The notes beneath the pieces were generated by a model, which worked only from the letters and a program-made list of their open reading frames with translations, was not told where the DNA came from and ran no database searches. Made by a program: the position numbers and the translations under genes. Positions 16,808 through 24,592 of a DNA stretch of 64,000 nucleotides are shown here, piece after piece. The first letter of the stretch is position 1, and each line of letters opens with the position of its first letter. This stretch comes from CAVUAT01 sp963848045 (GTDB lineage: Bacteria; Actinomycetota; Thermoleophilia; Solirubrobacterales; 70-9): NCBI GenBank assembly GCA_963848045.1, contig CAWKCC010000004.1:682001-746000 (forward strand). The letters are read 5' to 3'.

Positions 16808-18730
16808 TCAGGGATCGGCGCCGCCGCGCAAGACCCGATCCGAAGCCGCACGCTGGGAGTACGCGAAGCTGAGGCCGGCGCCCAGCGTGATCGTCCCGAG
16901 CGTCAGGAAGGTCGCGGCGGAGTCGTTGGCGAGGACTCCGAGCAGCACGGCCGCGGCCGCCCCGATCAGGCCCGCCCGGGCCAGCGGCGCGGCTGCGAGC
17001 CAGGCCCTGATGCGGTTGCGCTGGAACACGGCCAGCGCCACCCCTGCGGCACAGATCCAGAAGAGCTTGGTCCCACGCCCGCGCTCGAAGCTGCTGGAAG
17101 AGAGCCGCAGCCGCCGTTCGGCGACGTCGGCCACCTCGCCGAGCCCGCCGGCATCGAACACAGAGCGGCTCAGATGAGCGTCTCCGCCGAGGGTCAAGTC
17201 GATGGCGAAGAGCGCCGCGAGGCCGATCAGGGGCGCCGCGGCAAGCGCCACCAGCAAGCGGCGGTTGCGCGTCACTCCCGGCAAGGCAACCGCCGCGGCG
17301 GCCGCCCCCGCGGGGAAGACGATCGCGGCGCCCACGTCGGCGCCGAAGCGCCCGGCCGCGAACACCAGCGCGCTGAGCATCCCGGCCGTGACGAAGGCGG
17401 CCGTCGCGGCGCGCCTTCCGGGAGGCCGCCCTGCGCCGGCGAGGGCCGCAAGCCCGGCGCCGACCCCGACCGGCACCAGCACCGCCAGCGTCACCTCCAG
17501 CTCGTTGCCGATCCCGAAGAACCGCACTCCGAGGGCCGGGTTGGGGCCCAGCAGGGAGAGCCCCGTCAACGGCGACCCGGCAAGCATGTCGAGGGAATAC
17601 GCGGTCACGGTCACGCCGCAGGCCAGCGCCAGCGCCGCCCATCCCCGCAGCAGCGCGTAGCTGCCCACCGCCAGGGCCGGCGCCCCGAGCAGCACCAACA
17701 GCCGCTCGCCCAACAGCTGGCCGGGCTCGAGCGCGGCGCCCACGAGCAGCAGCGCGGGCAGGTAGGCGACCGAGAGGCCGAGAATCGCGGGCACCGCGTC
17801 GCGGGAACGGCCCCGGGTCAGCGCCACCGCAAGCGCCGCGACCAACGCCCAGGCGAGCAGGCTCTGGTAGATGACCGGGTCGCGACGCGGCGCGATCACC
17901 GCGAGGCGGTCTGCCCGCCTCGCGACCGCTCCGGGGTCCACCGTCCCCTCGGAGCGAATCGCGGCCCCGCTCATCTGGCTGGGCACGTCGAGCCCGTAGC
18001 GCTCCAGCACCGTCGGCGCAAGGTCGGTCGCCAGCACGTACCCCGGGGTGCGGGTGGAATCCGAGGTGAGGTTGCCGTCGAATCCCTCCCCCGCGATCCC
18101 GATCGCGAGTGATTCGCGCCTCGCCGGGGGCGGGCGCTCGAAGGCGATCAGCAGGTCGTCGCCGCGCAGGGACGCGACCAGCTCGCTCAGCGCGGCCGGT
18201 GTCGCCGCGACCACCGCCATTCCGGCGCAGCGGCGCACCAGGCAGCCGGGGGGGCTGGCCCGCTCGAGGCGCCCCTCCCGGTCGGCCGCGATCAGCGCCG
18301 CCGAGCCGGTCCCCCGGTCGGCGATCGCCGGCACCCCGCGATCCTGCAAACTCGCCGCCAGCAGCCCGGGCACGATCTCGGCCGGTGCCGAGTCAGCCCG
18401 GCGGACGATCTTCTCCCAGCCCGGCACCCGGCCCGCAAACGGCGCCGGCAGTGACAGCTCGGAGCCGTACAGCGACGTGAAGACACGGTTCCCGGCTCCG
18501 ATGTCGAGGTAGGTCTGCGCCGCCGGCACCTCGGCCATGCCGGCGCTCATCACCCCCGGCGAGATCCCCGCGACCGCGCCCAGCGCCTCGGGCCCGATCC
18601 CCGGCGGCAGGATCGCGATCACGACCCGCGGGGGCGCCGCGGCGGCCATGGTCGCGGCCGGTGGCAGTGCGAGCGCGGCTGCGAGGGCGCATGCCGCGCC
18701 GACTACCCTTGTGCCCGTGCCCGAGCGCAC
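16808..18730 (-). CDS. Large membrane protein with an alkaline-phosphatase-like ectodomain
   Basis: 640 residues from GTG 18730, chosen because it gives a signal peptide (hydrophobic residues about 9-26, then an Ala-rich cleavage region); ATG 18649 would remove it. Residues about 30-290 look extracytoplasmic and include ATDLAPTVLERYGLDVP, the sequence seen near the end of alkaline-phosphatase/sulfatase-fold domains; I cannot identify a metal or nucleophile site. The rest is 9-10 hydrophobic segments with a polar loop near 500-540. The 5' end overlaps the start of divergent chdC. It precedes the glycosyltransferase/flippase fusion by 17 bases, so a shared role in envelope lipid or glycan handling is likely but unproven. 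Confidence 0.7.
   Translation of the reverse strand: MRSGTGTRVVGAACALAAALALPPAATMAAAAPPRVVIAILPPGIGPEALGAVAGISPGVMSAGMAEVPAAQTYLDIGAGNRVFTSLYGSELSLPAPFAGRVPGWEKIVRRADSAPAEIVPGLLAASLQDRGVPAIADRGTGSAALIAADREGRLERASPPGCLVRRCAGMAVVAATPAALSELVASLRGDDLLIAFERPPPARRESLAIGIAGEGFDGNLTSDSTRTPGYVLATDLAPTVLERYGLDVPSQMSGAAIRSEGTVDPGAVARRADRLAVIAPRRDPVIYQSLLAWALVAALAVALTRGRSRDAVPAILGLSVAYLPALLLVGAALEPGQLLGERLLVLLGAPALAVGSYALLRGWAALALACGVTVTAYSLDMLAGSPLTGLSLLGPNPALGVRFFGIGNELEVTLAVLVPVGVGAGLAALAGAGRPPGRRAATAAFVTAGMLSALVFAAGRFGADVGAAIVFPAGAAAAAVALPGVTRNRRLLVALAAAPLIGLAALFAIDLTLGGDAHLSRSVFDAGGLGEVADVAERRLRLSSSSFERGRGTKLFWICAAGVALAVFQRNRIRAWLAAAPLARAGLIGAAAAVLLGVLANDSAATFLTLGTITLGAGLSFAYSQRAASDRVLRGGADP
18704..18709 (+). 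promoter_or_regulatory. Leaderless -10 element of chdC
   Basis: TACCCT ends seven bases before GTG 18717, placing the expected transcription start at about 18716. This favours GTG 18717 over GTG 18711 as the initiator. Confidence 0.45.
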
Positions 18731-19415
18731 CTTCGTCAAGTTCACGTTCTTCAAGCTGGATCCCGCCTGGAGGCGGCGCAGCACCGAGGAGCGAGCCCGC
18801 GACAAGGCCGAGTTCCAGGCGGCCTGCGATGACTTCGCCGAGGACCGTTCGCTGCGAGCCTACTCGACGGTCGGAACCCGGGGAGACACCGACCTGCTGC
18901 TGCTCAGCCAGGCCCCGGTGCTCGAGGAGCTGCACACCTTCCATGTCGTGCTCAGCCAGAGCGGACTCGCCCGCTGGTCGGAGGTCCCCTACTCATACCT
19001 GGCAATGACCAAGCCATCGCCCTACTCGGAGGAGGAGTCGATCCGGCCCGAGATCTGCGTCTCGGACCGCAAGTACCTGTTCGTCTATCCGTTCGAGAAG
19101 AGGCGGGACTGGTACGCGCTGCCGCTCGATGAGCGCCGGCGGATCATGAAGACCCATATCGAGGTCGGACGCAGCTACCCGGAGATCACCATCAACACGG
19201 CCTACTCCTTCGGCCTCGACGACCAGGAGTTCGTCGTCTCCTTCGAGGGCGACGAGCCGGGCGAGTTCCTCGATCTCGTCCAAGAGCTGCGGGGCACCGA
19301 GTCGAGCGCCTACACGCTCCGCGACACCCCGATCTTCACCTGCGTCTCGATGTCGCTGGGCCGCGCCCTGGACGCGCTCGACGGCACCGCGGCCACCGCG
19401 GTCACCCCCGCCTGA
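18717..19415 (+). CDS. chdC: Coproheme decarboxylase (chlorite-dismutase family)
   Basis: 232 residues from GTG 18717 (GTG 18711 also possible). ChdC, formerly HemQ, carries out the last step of the coproporphyrin-dependent heme pathway used by Actinobacteria and Firmicutes, turning coproheme into heme b. Motifs: VKFTFFKLDPAWR, LLLLSQAP, the catalytic-type Tyr133 in RRDWYALP and the proximal His147 in MKTHIEVGRSYPE. This context makes decarboxylase far likelier than true chlorite dismutase. It is followed by a VOC protein, a ferredoxin reductase and Fe-S assembly genes, consistent with heme and iron metabolism. Its start overlaps the divergent membrane-protein gene. Confidence 0.93.
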   Translation: MPERTFVKFTFFKLDPAWRRRSTEERARDKAEFQAACDDFAEDRSLRAYSTVGTRGDTDLLLLSQAPVLEELHTFHVVLSQSGLARWSEVPYSYLAMTKPSPYSEEESIRPEICVSDRKYLFVYPFEKRRDWYALPLDERRRIMKTHIEVGRSYPEITINTAYSFGLDDQEFVVSFEGDEPGEFLDLVQELRGTESSAYTLRDTPIFTCVSMSLGRALDALDGTAATAVTPA

Positions 19416-19440
19416 GGGCGGACAACCAAGGAGGTAGGAG

Positions 19441-19836
19441 ATGGCGATGAGCAACTGCGAGGTCGGAGTGGTGCTGGCGACGGCCGACATCAGGGCAGCG
19501 AGGGACTTCTACGAGGGCAAGCTGGGACTGGTCCCGGATGGGGAGCCCTCCGAGGACGCGATGGCCCCGATCCGTTACCCGTGCGGCGGGGGCACCGCGC
19601 TCAACGTCTATCTCTCCCCCGAGCACGCGGGCAACTCCACCGCGACCCTCGCCGGATGGACGGTGGACGACGTGGAGGCGGTGGTGGACGAGCTCAGCGC
19701 CAGAGGCGTCGAGTTCGAGCGCTATGACCAGGGCGAGCTGAAGACGAACGAGAAGGGGATCGTCGAGGGCGAGGGCTTCAAGGGCGCCTTCATGCGCGAC
19801 CCGGACGGCAACACGCACGCCCTCAACGGAACCTGA
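19441..19836 (+). CDS. VOC-family (glyoxalase/dioxygenase fold) protein
   Basis: 131 residues. Start fixed by AAGGAGGTAGG just before ATG 19441. The sequence shows two beta-alpha-beta-beta-beta repeats typical of the vicinal-oxygen-chelate fold: VGVVLATADIRAARDFYEGKLGL at the start and the C-terminal FKGAFMRDPDGNTHALN. The metal-ligand pattern of true glyoxalase I is incomplete: the first-strand His is Val or Leu here and only the C-terminal His/Asn region is retained. A binding or non-glyoxalase role is therefore likely. It follows chdC by 25 bases and may be co-transcribed with it. Confidence 0.85.
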   Translation: MAMSNCEVGVVLATADIRAARDFYEGKLGLVPDGEPSEDAMAPIRYPCGGGTALNVYLSPEHAGNSTATLAGWTVDDVEAVVDELSARGVEFERYDQGELKTNEKGIVEGEGFKGAFMRDPDGNTHALNGT

Positions 19837-19864
19837 TCGCGATCCCCTACCCTTCCCCGCTCGC

Positions 19865-21274
19865 ATGGCACAGATCGGGACCGGAGAAAGCCCCCTGCGC
19901 GTGGCCATCGTCGGCTCCGGGCCGGCGGGGTTCTACGCCGCCGAGCACCTGCTCAAGGACGAGGGGCGGGCGATCGAGGTGGACGTCTTCGACCGCCTCC
20001 CCACTCCCTTCGGCCTGGTGCGCGCCGGCGTCGCCCCGGACCATCCGAAGATCAAGTCGGTGATCCGGGTCTACGAGAAGACGGCGGCGAGGCCCGGGTT
20101 CCGCTTCTTCGGCAACGTCGAGGTGGGCACCGAGATCAGCGTCGCCGAGCTTCGCGAGCGCTACCACGCGGTCCTCTTCTCCTACGGGACCAGCGTCGAC
20201 AGGCAGCTCGGCATCCCCGGTGAGGAGCTTCCAGGCAGCCGCTCGGCCACCGAGTTCGTCAACTGGTACAACGCGCATCCCGACTTCGCCGACTCCCATT
20301 TCGACCTCTCCTGCGAGCGTGTGGTGGTGATCGGCAACGGAAACGTCGCCGCCGACGTGGCCCGAATGCTGGCGCTTTCTCGCGAGGAGCTGGAGGGCAC
20401 CGACACGGCCGACTACGCGATCGAGGCGCTCTCGAAGAGCGGGGTCAAGGAGATCGTGGTGCTGGGCCGCCGCGGCCCCGCCCAGGCCGCCTTCACCAAC
20501 CCCGAGGTCCGCGAGCTGGGCGAGATGAGGGAGGCCGACTTGATCGTCAGCCCCGAGGACGTGGAGTTGGACCCGATCAGCCGGGCCTACGTCGAGTCCG
20601 AGGATTGCGAGCCCACCAACCGGCGAAACGTCGAGATCCTCACCGAGTTCTCCCAGCGCGAACCCGAGGGTCGCAAGCAACGGATCGTGCTGCGCTTTCT
20701 CCGCTCCCCGGTCGAGATCGAGGGCGATGGCAGGGTCGAGCGAATCGTGATCGGGCGCAACGAGCTGCACCAGGAGGGTGACGCCGTGCGCGCCCGCGAC
20801 ACCGGCGAGCGCGAGACGATCGCGTGCGGGCTGGTGCTGCGCTCGATCGGTTACAAGGGCGTCGCGCTCGATGGCGTCCCTTTCGACGAGGGCCGTGGCG
20901 TGATCCCCAACGAGGCCGGCCGCGTGCGGGAGGCCGACTCCGACGAGCAGGTCCCCGGCCTCTACGCGGTCGGCTGGATCAAGCGCGGCCCCTCGGGCGT
21001 GATCGGGACCAACAAGAAGGACGCCCAAGAGACCGTGACCAGCCTGCTCGAGGACCTCGACGCCGGTCGCATCGGAGAGGTCCCGCTGGCGGGCGCTCGC
21101 AACGCGATCGAATCGCTGCTTGCGGAGCGTGCCCCCGAGCACATCGAATTCGAAGGCTGGCGGGCGATCGACGCCGCCGAGGTCGCCGCCGGCGAGCCGC
21201 AGGGGCGGCCGCGGGTCAAGTTCTGCCGGGTCGAGGAGATGCTCGAGGCCGCGAGGTCGGGCGCGCCCGCCTGA
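19865..21274 (+). CDS. fprA: Ferredoxin--NADP+ reductase, FprA/adrenodoxin-reductase type
   Basis: 469 residues, the usual size. It moves electrons between NADPH and ferredoxins for P450s and Fe-S or heme chemistry. The FAD site is GSGPAGFYAAEHL near residue 18, followed by PTPFGLVRAGVAPDHPKIK, a hallmark of this family; the NADP site is IGNGNVAADVARML, and the C-terminus has GWIKRGPSGVIGTNK. No frameshift. Its stop overlaps bolA (TGATG). It lies in a run of heme/Fe-S genes, and a P450 about 20 kb away is a conceivable client. Confidence 0.95.
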   Translation: MAQIGTGESPLRVAIVGSGPAGFYAAEHLLKDEGRAIEVDVFDRLPTPFGLVRAGVAPDHPKIKSVIRVYEKTAARPGFRFFGNVEVGTEISVAELRERYHAVLFSYGTSVDRQLGIPGEELPGSRSATEFVNWYNAHPDFADSHFDLSCERVVVIGNGNVAADVARMLALSREELEGTDTADYAIEALSKSGVKEIVVLGRRGPAQAAFTNPEVRELGEMREADLIVSPEDVELDPISRAYVESEDCEPTNRRNVEILTEFSQREPEGRKQRIVLRFLRSPVEIEGDGRVERIVIGRNELHQEGDAVRARDTGERETIACGLVLRSIGYKGVALDGVPFDEGRGVIPNEAGRVREADSDEQVPGLYAVGWIKRGPSGVIGTNKKDAQETVTSLLEDLDAGRIGEVPLAGARNAIESLLAERAPEHIEFEGWRAIDAAEVAAGEPQGRPRVKFCRVEEMLEAARSGAPA

Positions 21275-21507
21275 TGGCGATCGCCCTCGACGAGGTCCGC
21301 CTGCTGATCGAGGCGGCGCTGCCAGGCTCGAAGGTCGAGGTGATCGACGAGACCGGGACCCAGGACCACCTGCGCGCCGAGGTGACCGCCCCCCAGTTCG
21401 AGGGGCTCTCTCGGCTCGACCAGCACCGCCTCGTCAAGAAGGCCGTGCAGGCGCGCTTCGACGACGGCTCGATCCACGCGCTCTCGATCAGCACCACCAC
21501 GCCCTGA
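21274..21507 (+). CDS. bolA: BolA-family protein
   Basis: 77 residues. BolA proteins pair with CGFS monothiol glutaredoxins, bind [2Fe-2S] clusters and take part in Fe-S trafficking. Visible features: a helix (EVRLLIEAALPG), a VEVIDETG strand, the DHLRAEVTAPQFEGLSRLDQHR block with the conserved His, and SIHALSISTTTP at the end. The ATG overlaps the stop of fprA. A CGFS glutaredoxin follows 21 bases later, which gives the classical BolA-Grx pairing and raises confidence. Confidence 0.92.
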   Translation: MAIALDEVRLLIEAALPGSKVEVIDETGTQDHLRAEVTAPQFEGLSRLDQHRLVKKAVQARFDDGSIHALSISTTTP

Positions 21508-21514
21508 CGATCCG

Positions 21515-21520
21515 TACACT
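21515..21520 (+). promoter_or_regulatory. Possible leaderless -10 element of the glutaredoxin gene
   Basis: TACACT ends eight bases before ATG 21529 (five before GTG 21526), in the region between bolA and the glutaredoxin. Confidence 0.35.
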
Positions 21521-21528
21521 CCCTGGTG

Positions 21529-21936
21529 ATGCCCGAGCCCGAGCTCAAGGACAAGGTCGAGGAGCTGATCCGCGATCACGGGGTGTTGCTGTTCATGAAG
21601 GGCACCCCGGAGCAGCCGCGCTGCGGCTTCTCGATGCGCGTCGTCGGCGTGCTCGACTCGATGGGCGTGGAGTACGCGGCTCTCGACGTGCTTCCGGCAC
21701 TCGAGCCGCTGCGCGAGGCGACCGGCGAGATCGCTGACTGGCGAACCTTCCCGCAGCTCTACGTCAACGGCGAGCTGCTCGGCGGAGCCGAGATCGTCGA
21801 GGAGATGGCCGCCTCGGGTGAGCTCGCCGAGATGCTCGGGGCCGAGCAGCCGCCCGATGGCGAGCGCTCGGCCAAGCAGCAGGAACAGCAGGCGGAGCCC
21901 CAGCAAAGCCCGCCGATGCAGATCGAGAACTCCTAG
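21529..21936 (+). CDS. Monothiol CGFS glutaredoxin (Grx4 type)
   Basis: 135 residues. The CGFS motif (Cys32) follows the glutathione-binding LFMKGTPEQPRCGFS segment; WRTFPQLYVNGELLGG is the cis-Pro and GG region. Such proteins carry [2Fe-2S] clusters with glutathione-like thiols and BolA partners rather than acting as thiol reductases. After about residue 105 there is a low-complexity, Gln/Glu/Pro-rich tail not needed for the fold. Start ATG 21529 is preferred over the adjoining GTG 21526. It follows bolA directly and converges on the erpA-type gene. Confidence 0.93.
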   Translation: MPEPELKDKVEELIRDHGVLLFMKGTPEQPRCGFSMRVVGVLDSMGVEYAALDVLPALEPLREATGEIADWRTFPQLYVNGELLGGAEIVEEMAASGELAEMLGAEQPPDGERSAKQQEQQAEPQQSPPMQIENS

Positions 21937-21972
21937 CGCTCAGCGAGGCCCGGTCCCTGGCCGCCGGCGGGG

Positions 21973-22004
21973 CTAGACGGTCGCGGGGAGCTAGACGGTC
22001 GCGG
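21973..22004. repeat. 18-base tandem duplication across the erpA-type stop codon
   Basis: CTAGACGGTCGCGG occurs at 21973-21986 and again at 21991-22004, offset by 18 bases. On the minus strand the last codons and TAG stop of the A-type carrier gene are repeated in frame. Confidence 0.7.
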
Positions 22005-22365
22005 CCTGCTCGGGGGTGTCTTCCTTCACCTGGAAGGAGGAGCCGCAGCCGCAGGCGGCGGTGACGTTCGGGTTGTTGACCGAGAAGCCCGCTCCCTGCA
22101 GGCCATCGACCCAGTCCACCTCGGATCCGAACACGAACTGCATGCTCGTCTTGTCGACGACGACCGGGACGCCCTTGTCCTCGAAGCGGTGGTCATCGGC
22201 CTTGGGGGCGTCGAAGGCCAGCGCATACTGGAAGCCCGAGCAACCGCCCCCGCGCACAGCCACTCGAAGGGCCTGCTCGGCGCCGTTCTCCTGCCCGGCC
22301 AGCAGCTCCTTGACCTTGGCCGCGGCCGTGTCGGTCAGCTTGATCGCTTCAGGCGTCTCGTTCAT
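21991..22365 (-). CDS. erpA: A-type iron-sulfur cluster carrier (ErpA/HesB family)
   Basis: 124 residues. The family accepts and delivers Fe-S clusters through three Cys, all present: Cys42 in RGGGCSGFQY, and Cys105 and Cys107 in ACGCGSSF. Start ATG 22365 gives a normal length; upstream sequence in the same frame is not family-like. The gene overlaps the end of the GST-like gene by 17 bases, so the three minus-strand genes are translated in series. A second in-frame TAG lies 18 bases past the stop as part of a small tandem duplication. It faces bolA-Grx, grouping Fe-S functions. ErpA versus IscA/SufA cannot be told apart by sequence alone. Confidence 0.92.
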   Translation of the reverse strand: MNETPEAIKLTDTAAAKVKELLAGQENGAEQALRVAVRGGGCSGFQYALAFDAPKADDHRFEDKGVPVVVDKTSMQFVFGSEVDWVDGLQGAGFSVNNPNVTAACGCGSSFQVKEDTPEQAATV

Positions 22366-22627
22366 CGCTATTGATTGTATAGCGCCAGTCCACGTACTCG
22401 CTGATCCGCCTCGAGTCGTTGACGACCTCGTCCCCATCGACCAGCACGGGCACGCGCCGCTGCCCCGTCAGCTCGACGATCTCGGGCCGGTCCGAGCGCC
22501 GGTAGGGCACCCGCTCGGTGCGGAAGTCGACCCCCGCCCGCGTCAGGCTGCGGGCTGCCGCGCCGCAGGGGCAGAGGAAGTTCGTCGGCGTCGGACAGCG
22601 GTACAGGACCCGTCGTGGCTCCCCCAT
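22349..22627 (-). CDS. GST N-terminal / glutaredoxin-like thioredoxin-fold protein
   Basis: 92 residues, only the thioredoxin-fold half of a glutathione S-transferase; the helical C-terminal domain is absent. It opens with VLYRCPTP, has a CPCG pair near residue 20, then VPVLVDGDEVVNDSRRISEYVD, where the cis-Pro and the Glu/Ser pocket for glutathione or mycothiol would be. ATG 22627 overlaps the stop of the upstream SDR, and its own end overlaps the A-type carrier. A redox or thiol-transfer role beside Fe-S genes is inferred; a glutathione-dependent activity is unlikely in an actinobacterium. Confidence 0.82.
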   Translation of the reverse strand: MGEPRRVLYRCPTPTNFLCPCGAAARSLTRAGVDFRTERVPYRRSDRPEIVELTGQRRVPVLVDGDEVVNDSRRISEYVDWRYTINSDERDA

Positions 22628-23679
22628 CAGCCAACCCCGAACGGCAACAGGCGAATCGCCGCGCTTGCCCCCCGAAGGCCGGCGTCGGTCAGCGAGTGCC
22701 CCCTGGCCCGCTCGCCGAGCTGCTCGAGCTGCCAGCGAACCGTGTCCTCCAGCGTCTCCTCGTGGGGCCGCGGCTCCCAGCCGAGCTGCTCGACGGCCTT
22801 CTGGTTGCTGTAGGTCCACCACTGCATTCCCGCGCGCACCTCGTCCGGCGACGTCGGTGACGGCAGGCCGGCGAGCGACAGGGCCTCGACGGTGGCGAGC
22901 ATCGCGCTACCGCTGAGCTTGAACACGGGCGGCGGCACGCCGGCTATTCGGCTGAGGTCGGCGAACAGGCGCTGCTGGGTGAAGTTGCGGCCGGCGAGCA
23001 GGTAGCGCTCCCCCTCATGGCCGCGCTCGTCGGCCAGCAGGTGGCCGCTTGCGACATCGCGAACGTCGACGATGTTGAGGCCGCCTTCGAGGTAGGCGGG
23101 CAGGCGGCGCAGAAGCAGCCGCCGGACCAGCGCGTTCGAGGTGCCGCTGGGGTCGTCGGGGCCGAGCACGAAGGTCGGGTTGACGACCACGACCGGCAGC
23201 CCGCGGGCACCGACCCGCATCGCGACGCCCTCGGCGTCGTGCTTGGCGTTGATGTAGGCGATCCCGAGGTGGCCGGCCTTGAACGGCTGGGACTCGTCGG
23301 CCGTACCGTGCGGCCTGGCGGGACCGACGGCGCCGGCGCTGGAGGTATGCACCACGCGCACCACACCGGCCCGCAGCGCCTCCTCCATCACGTTGCGGGT
23401 GCCGCCGACATTGACCTCGAAGACCTTGTCGCGATCGCGACGGCGCATCGAAGTCGTTCCGGCCACGTGGAAGACGCGCTCGACGCCCTCCATGGCCAGG
23501 CGCACCGAGGCGCGGTCGGTGACGTCGCCGTCGACCCTCTCCCACTCGAATCCCGTCAGGTGCCCGGCGTCGCTGGACTCCCGCACAAGCAGCCGCAGCT
23601 CGTCGCCGCGGGCGGCCAGTTGGCGGACCAGGTGCGAGCCGATGAAGCCCGTCCCGCCCGTGACGAGCGTGGTTGCCAT
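22627..23679 (-). CDS. Extended SDR, NAD-dependent epimerase/dehydratase (HpnA/dihydroflavonol-reductase-like)
   Basis: 350 residues. NAD(P) site GGTGFIGSH at the N-terminus and catalytic YxxxK (Tyr-Ile-Asn-Ala-Lys). The segments VVVVNPTFVLGPDD, LPAYLEGGLNIVDVRDVASGHLLA and GERYLLAGRN closely match the pattern of hopanoid-associated epimerase HpnA and plant-type dihydroflavonol reductases. No other hopanoid gene is in the window, so the substrate stays open. It heads the three-gene overlapping minus operon. TACCAT sits eight bases before its ATG and overlaps the -10 of the divergent degV gene. Confidence 0.87.
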   Translation of the reverse strand: MATTLVTGGTGFIGSHLVRQLAARGDELRLLVRESSDAGHLTGFEWERVDGDVTDRASVRLAMEGVERVFHVAGTTSMRRRDRDKVFEVNVGGTRNVMEEALRAGVVRVVHTSSAGAVGPARPHGTADESQPFKAGHLGIAYINAKHDAEGVAMRVGARGLPVVVVNPTFVLGPDDPSGTSNALVRRLLLRRLPAYLEGGLNIVDVRDVASGHLLADERGHEGERYLLAGRNFTQQRLFADLSRIAGVPPPVFKLSGSAMLATVEALSLAGLPSPTSPDEVRAGMQWWTYSNQKAVEQLGWEPRPHEETLEDTVRWQLEQLGERARGHSLTDAGLRGASAAIRLLPFGVG

Positions 23680-23687
23680 GACGGAAG

Positions 23688-23697
23688 ATGGTAGAAC
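23688..23697. promoter_or_regulatory. Overlapping divergent -10 elements of the SDR and degV genes
   Basis: Minus-strand TACCAT (23688-23693) is eight bases before the SDR ATG and plus-strand TAGAAC (23692-23697) is seven bases before degV GTG 23705. The two boxes share the TA at 23692-23693, so RNA polymerase could not occupy both at once. Confidence 0.42.
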
Positions 23698-23704
23698 GCA
23701 GTGG

Positions 23705-24592
23705 GTGAGCGACTCGAGTCAAACCGCGGTGGTCGCCGACACGACCAGCTACCTGCCCGCAGAGGTGCTGGCCGAGCACGACGTGCGACTGGTCAGCCTC
23801 TACGTCGCTCTCGAGGGCGAGCAGGAACGAGAGCTTGACCTGCTCACCGATCTCGACGGCTTCTACGAGCGCCTGCGAGCCTCGGGCGAGACCGTGAGCA
23901 CCTCGCAGCCATCGGTCGGCGACTTCATCGAGGTCTACGAGCCGCTGCTGGCCGAGGGGCGTGAGATCGTCTCGGTGCACATCTCGGCCGGTATCTCGGG
24001 CACCTGCGAGTCAGCGCTACAAGCGCGTGAGCGCCTCTCGGCCGAGGGCAAGGGAGGCGAGCGGATCCAGGTGGTGGACTCGAGGACGGCCGCGGGAGGG
24101 ATGGCGCTGGTCCTCCTGGCGGCGGCCAACGCGGCCAGCTCCGGAGCCCCCGCCGAGCGAGTCGTGGCCAAGGCGCAGGAGGCCCGCGAGGCGCTCAAGA
24201 TCTGGTTCGCGGTCGAGACGCTCGAGTACCTGCGCCGCGGCGGGCGCATCGGCAGCGCCGGAGCATGGCTGGGGACCACGCTCAAGATCAAGCCCATCCT
24301 CACCTTCGAGGAGGAGGTGACGCCGGTGGAGCGCGTTCGCACCCGCACCAAGTCGATCGAGCGCCTGGTCGACTATGCACGCCGCCGGCACGAGGACGGC
24401 GCCGACGGATGGGTCGTACAGCACATCCAGGACCCCGACGCCGCGGAGCGCATGGTCGAGTCCTGCACGACGATCTTCGGCTGCGAGCCCGCCACGGTCT
24501 CAGAGATCGGGCCGGTGCTGGGTGCGCACGCGGGACCGGGCCTGCTCGGGGTGGGCGCCACCACCCGCTCGGCCCTCGGTCTCGACGACTAG
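23705..24592 (+). CDS. DegV-family fatty-acid-binding protein
   Basis: 295 residues. DegV/FakB proteins hold a fatty acid for the FakA kinase, or bind lipids in other pathways. Family marks: VVADTTSYLP at the N-terminus (TTS in place of the usual DSS), TSQPSVGDFIEVYEPLL, HISAGISGTCESA, VDSRTAAGGM, EYLRRGGRIGS, IKPIL, and the C-terminal HAGPGLLGVG. GTG 23705 is preferred over ATG 23678 because the latter overlaps the divergent start and GTG 23705 has a -10-like box seven bases upstream. Its stop shares a CTAG with the converging DUF3618 gene. No FakA is visible here. Confidence 0.9.
   Translation: MSDSSQTAVVADTTSYLPAEVLAEHDVRLVSLYVALEGEQERELDLLTDLDGFYERLRASGETVSTSQPSVGDFIEVYEPLLAEGREIVSVHISAGISGTCESALQARERLSAEGKGGERIQVVDSRTAAGGMALVLLAAANAASSGAPAERVVAKAQEAREALKIWFAVETLEYLRRGGRIGSAGAWLGTTLKIKPILTFEEEVTPVERVRTRTKSIERLVDYARRRHEDGADGWVVQHIQDPDAAERMVESCTTIFGCEPATVSEIGPVLGAHAGPGLLGVGATTRSALGLDD

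Noticed and set aside
23678..23680. ATG as start of degV
   Set aside because: It overlaps the divergent SDR start and the added residues (MTEDGRTQW) are not family-like; GTG 23705 has a well-placed -10 box.
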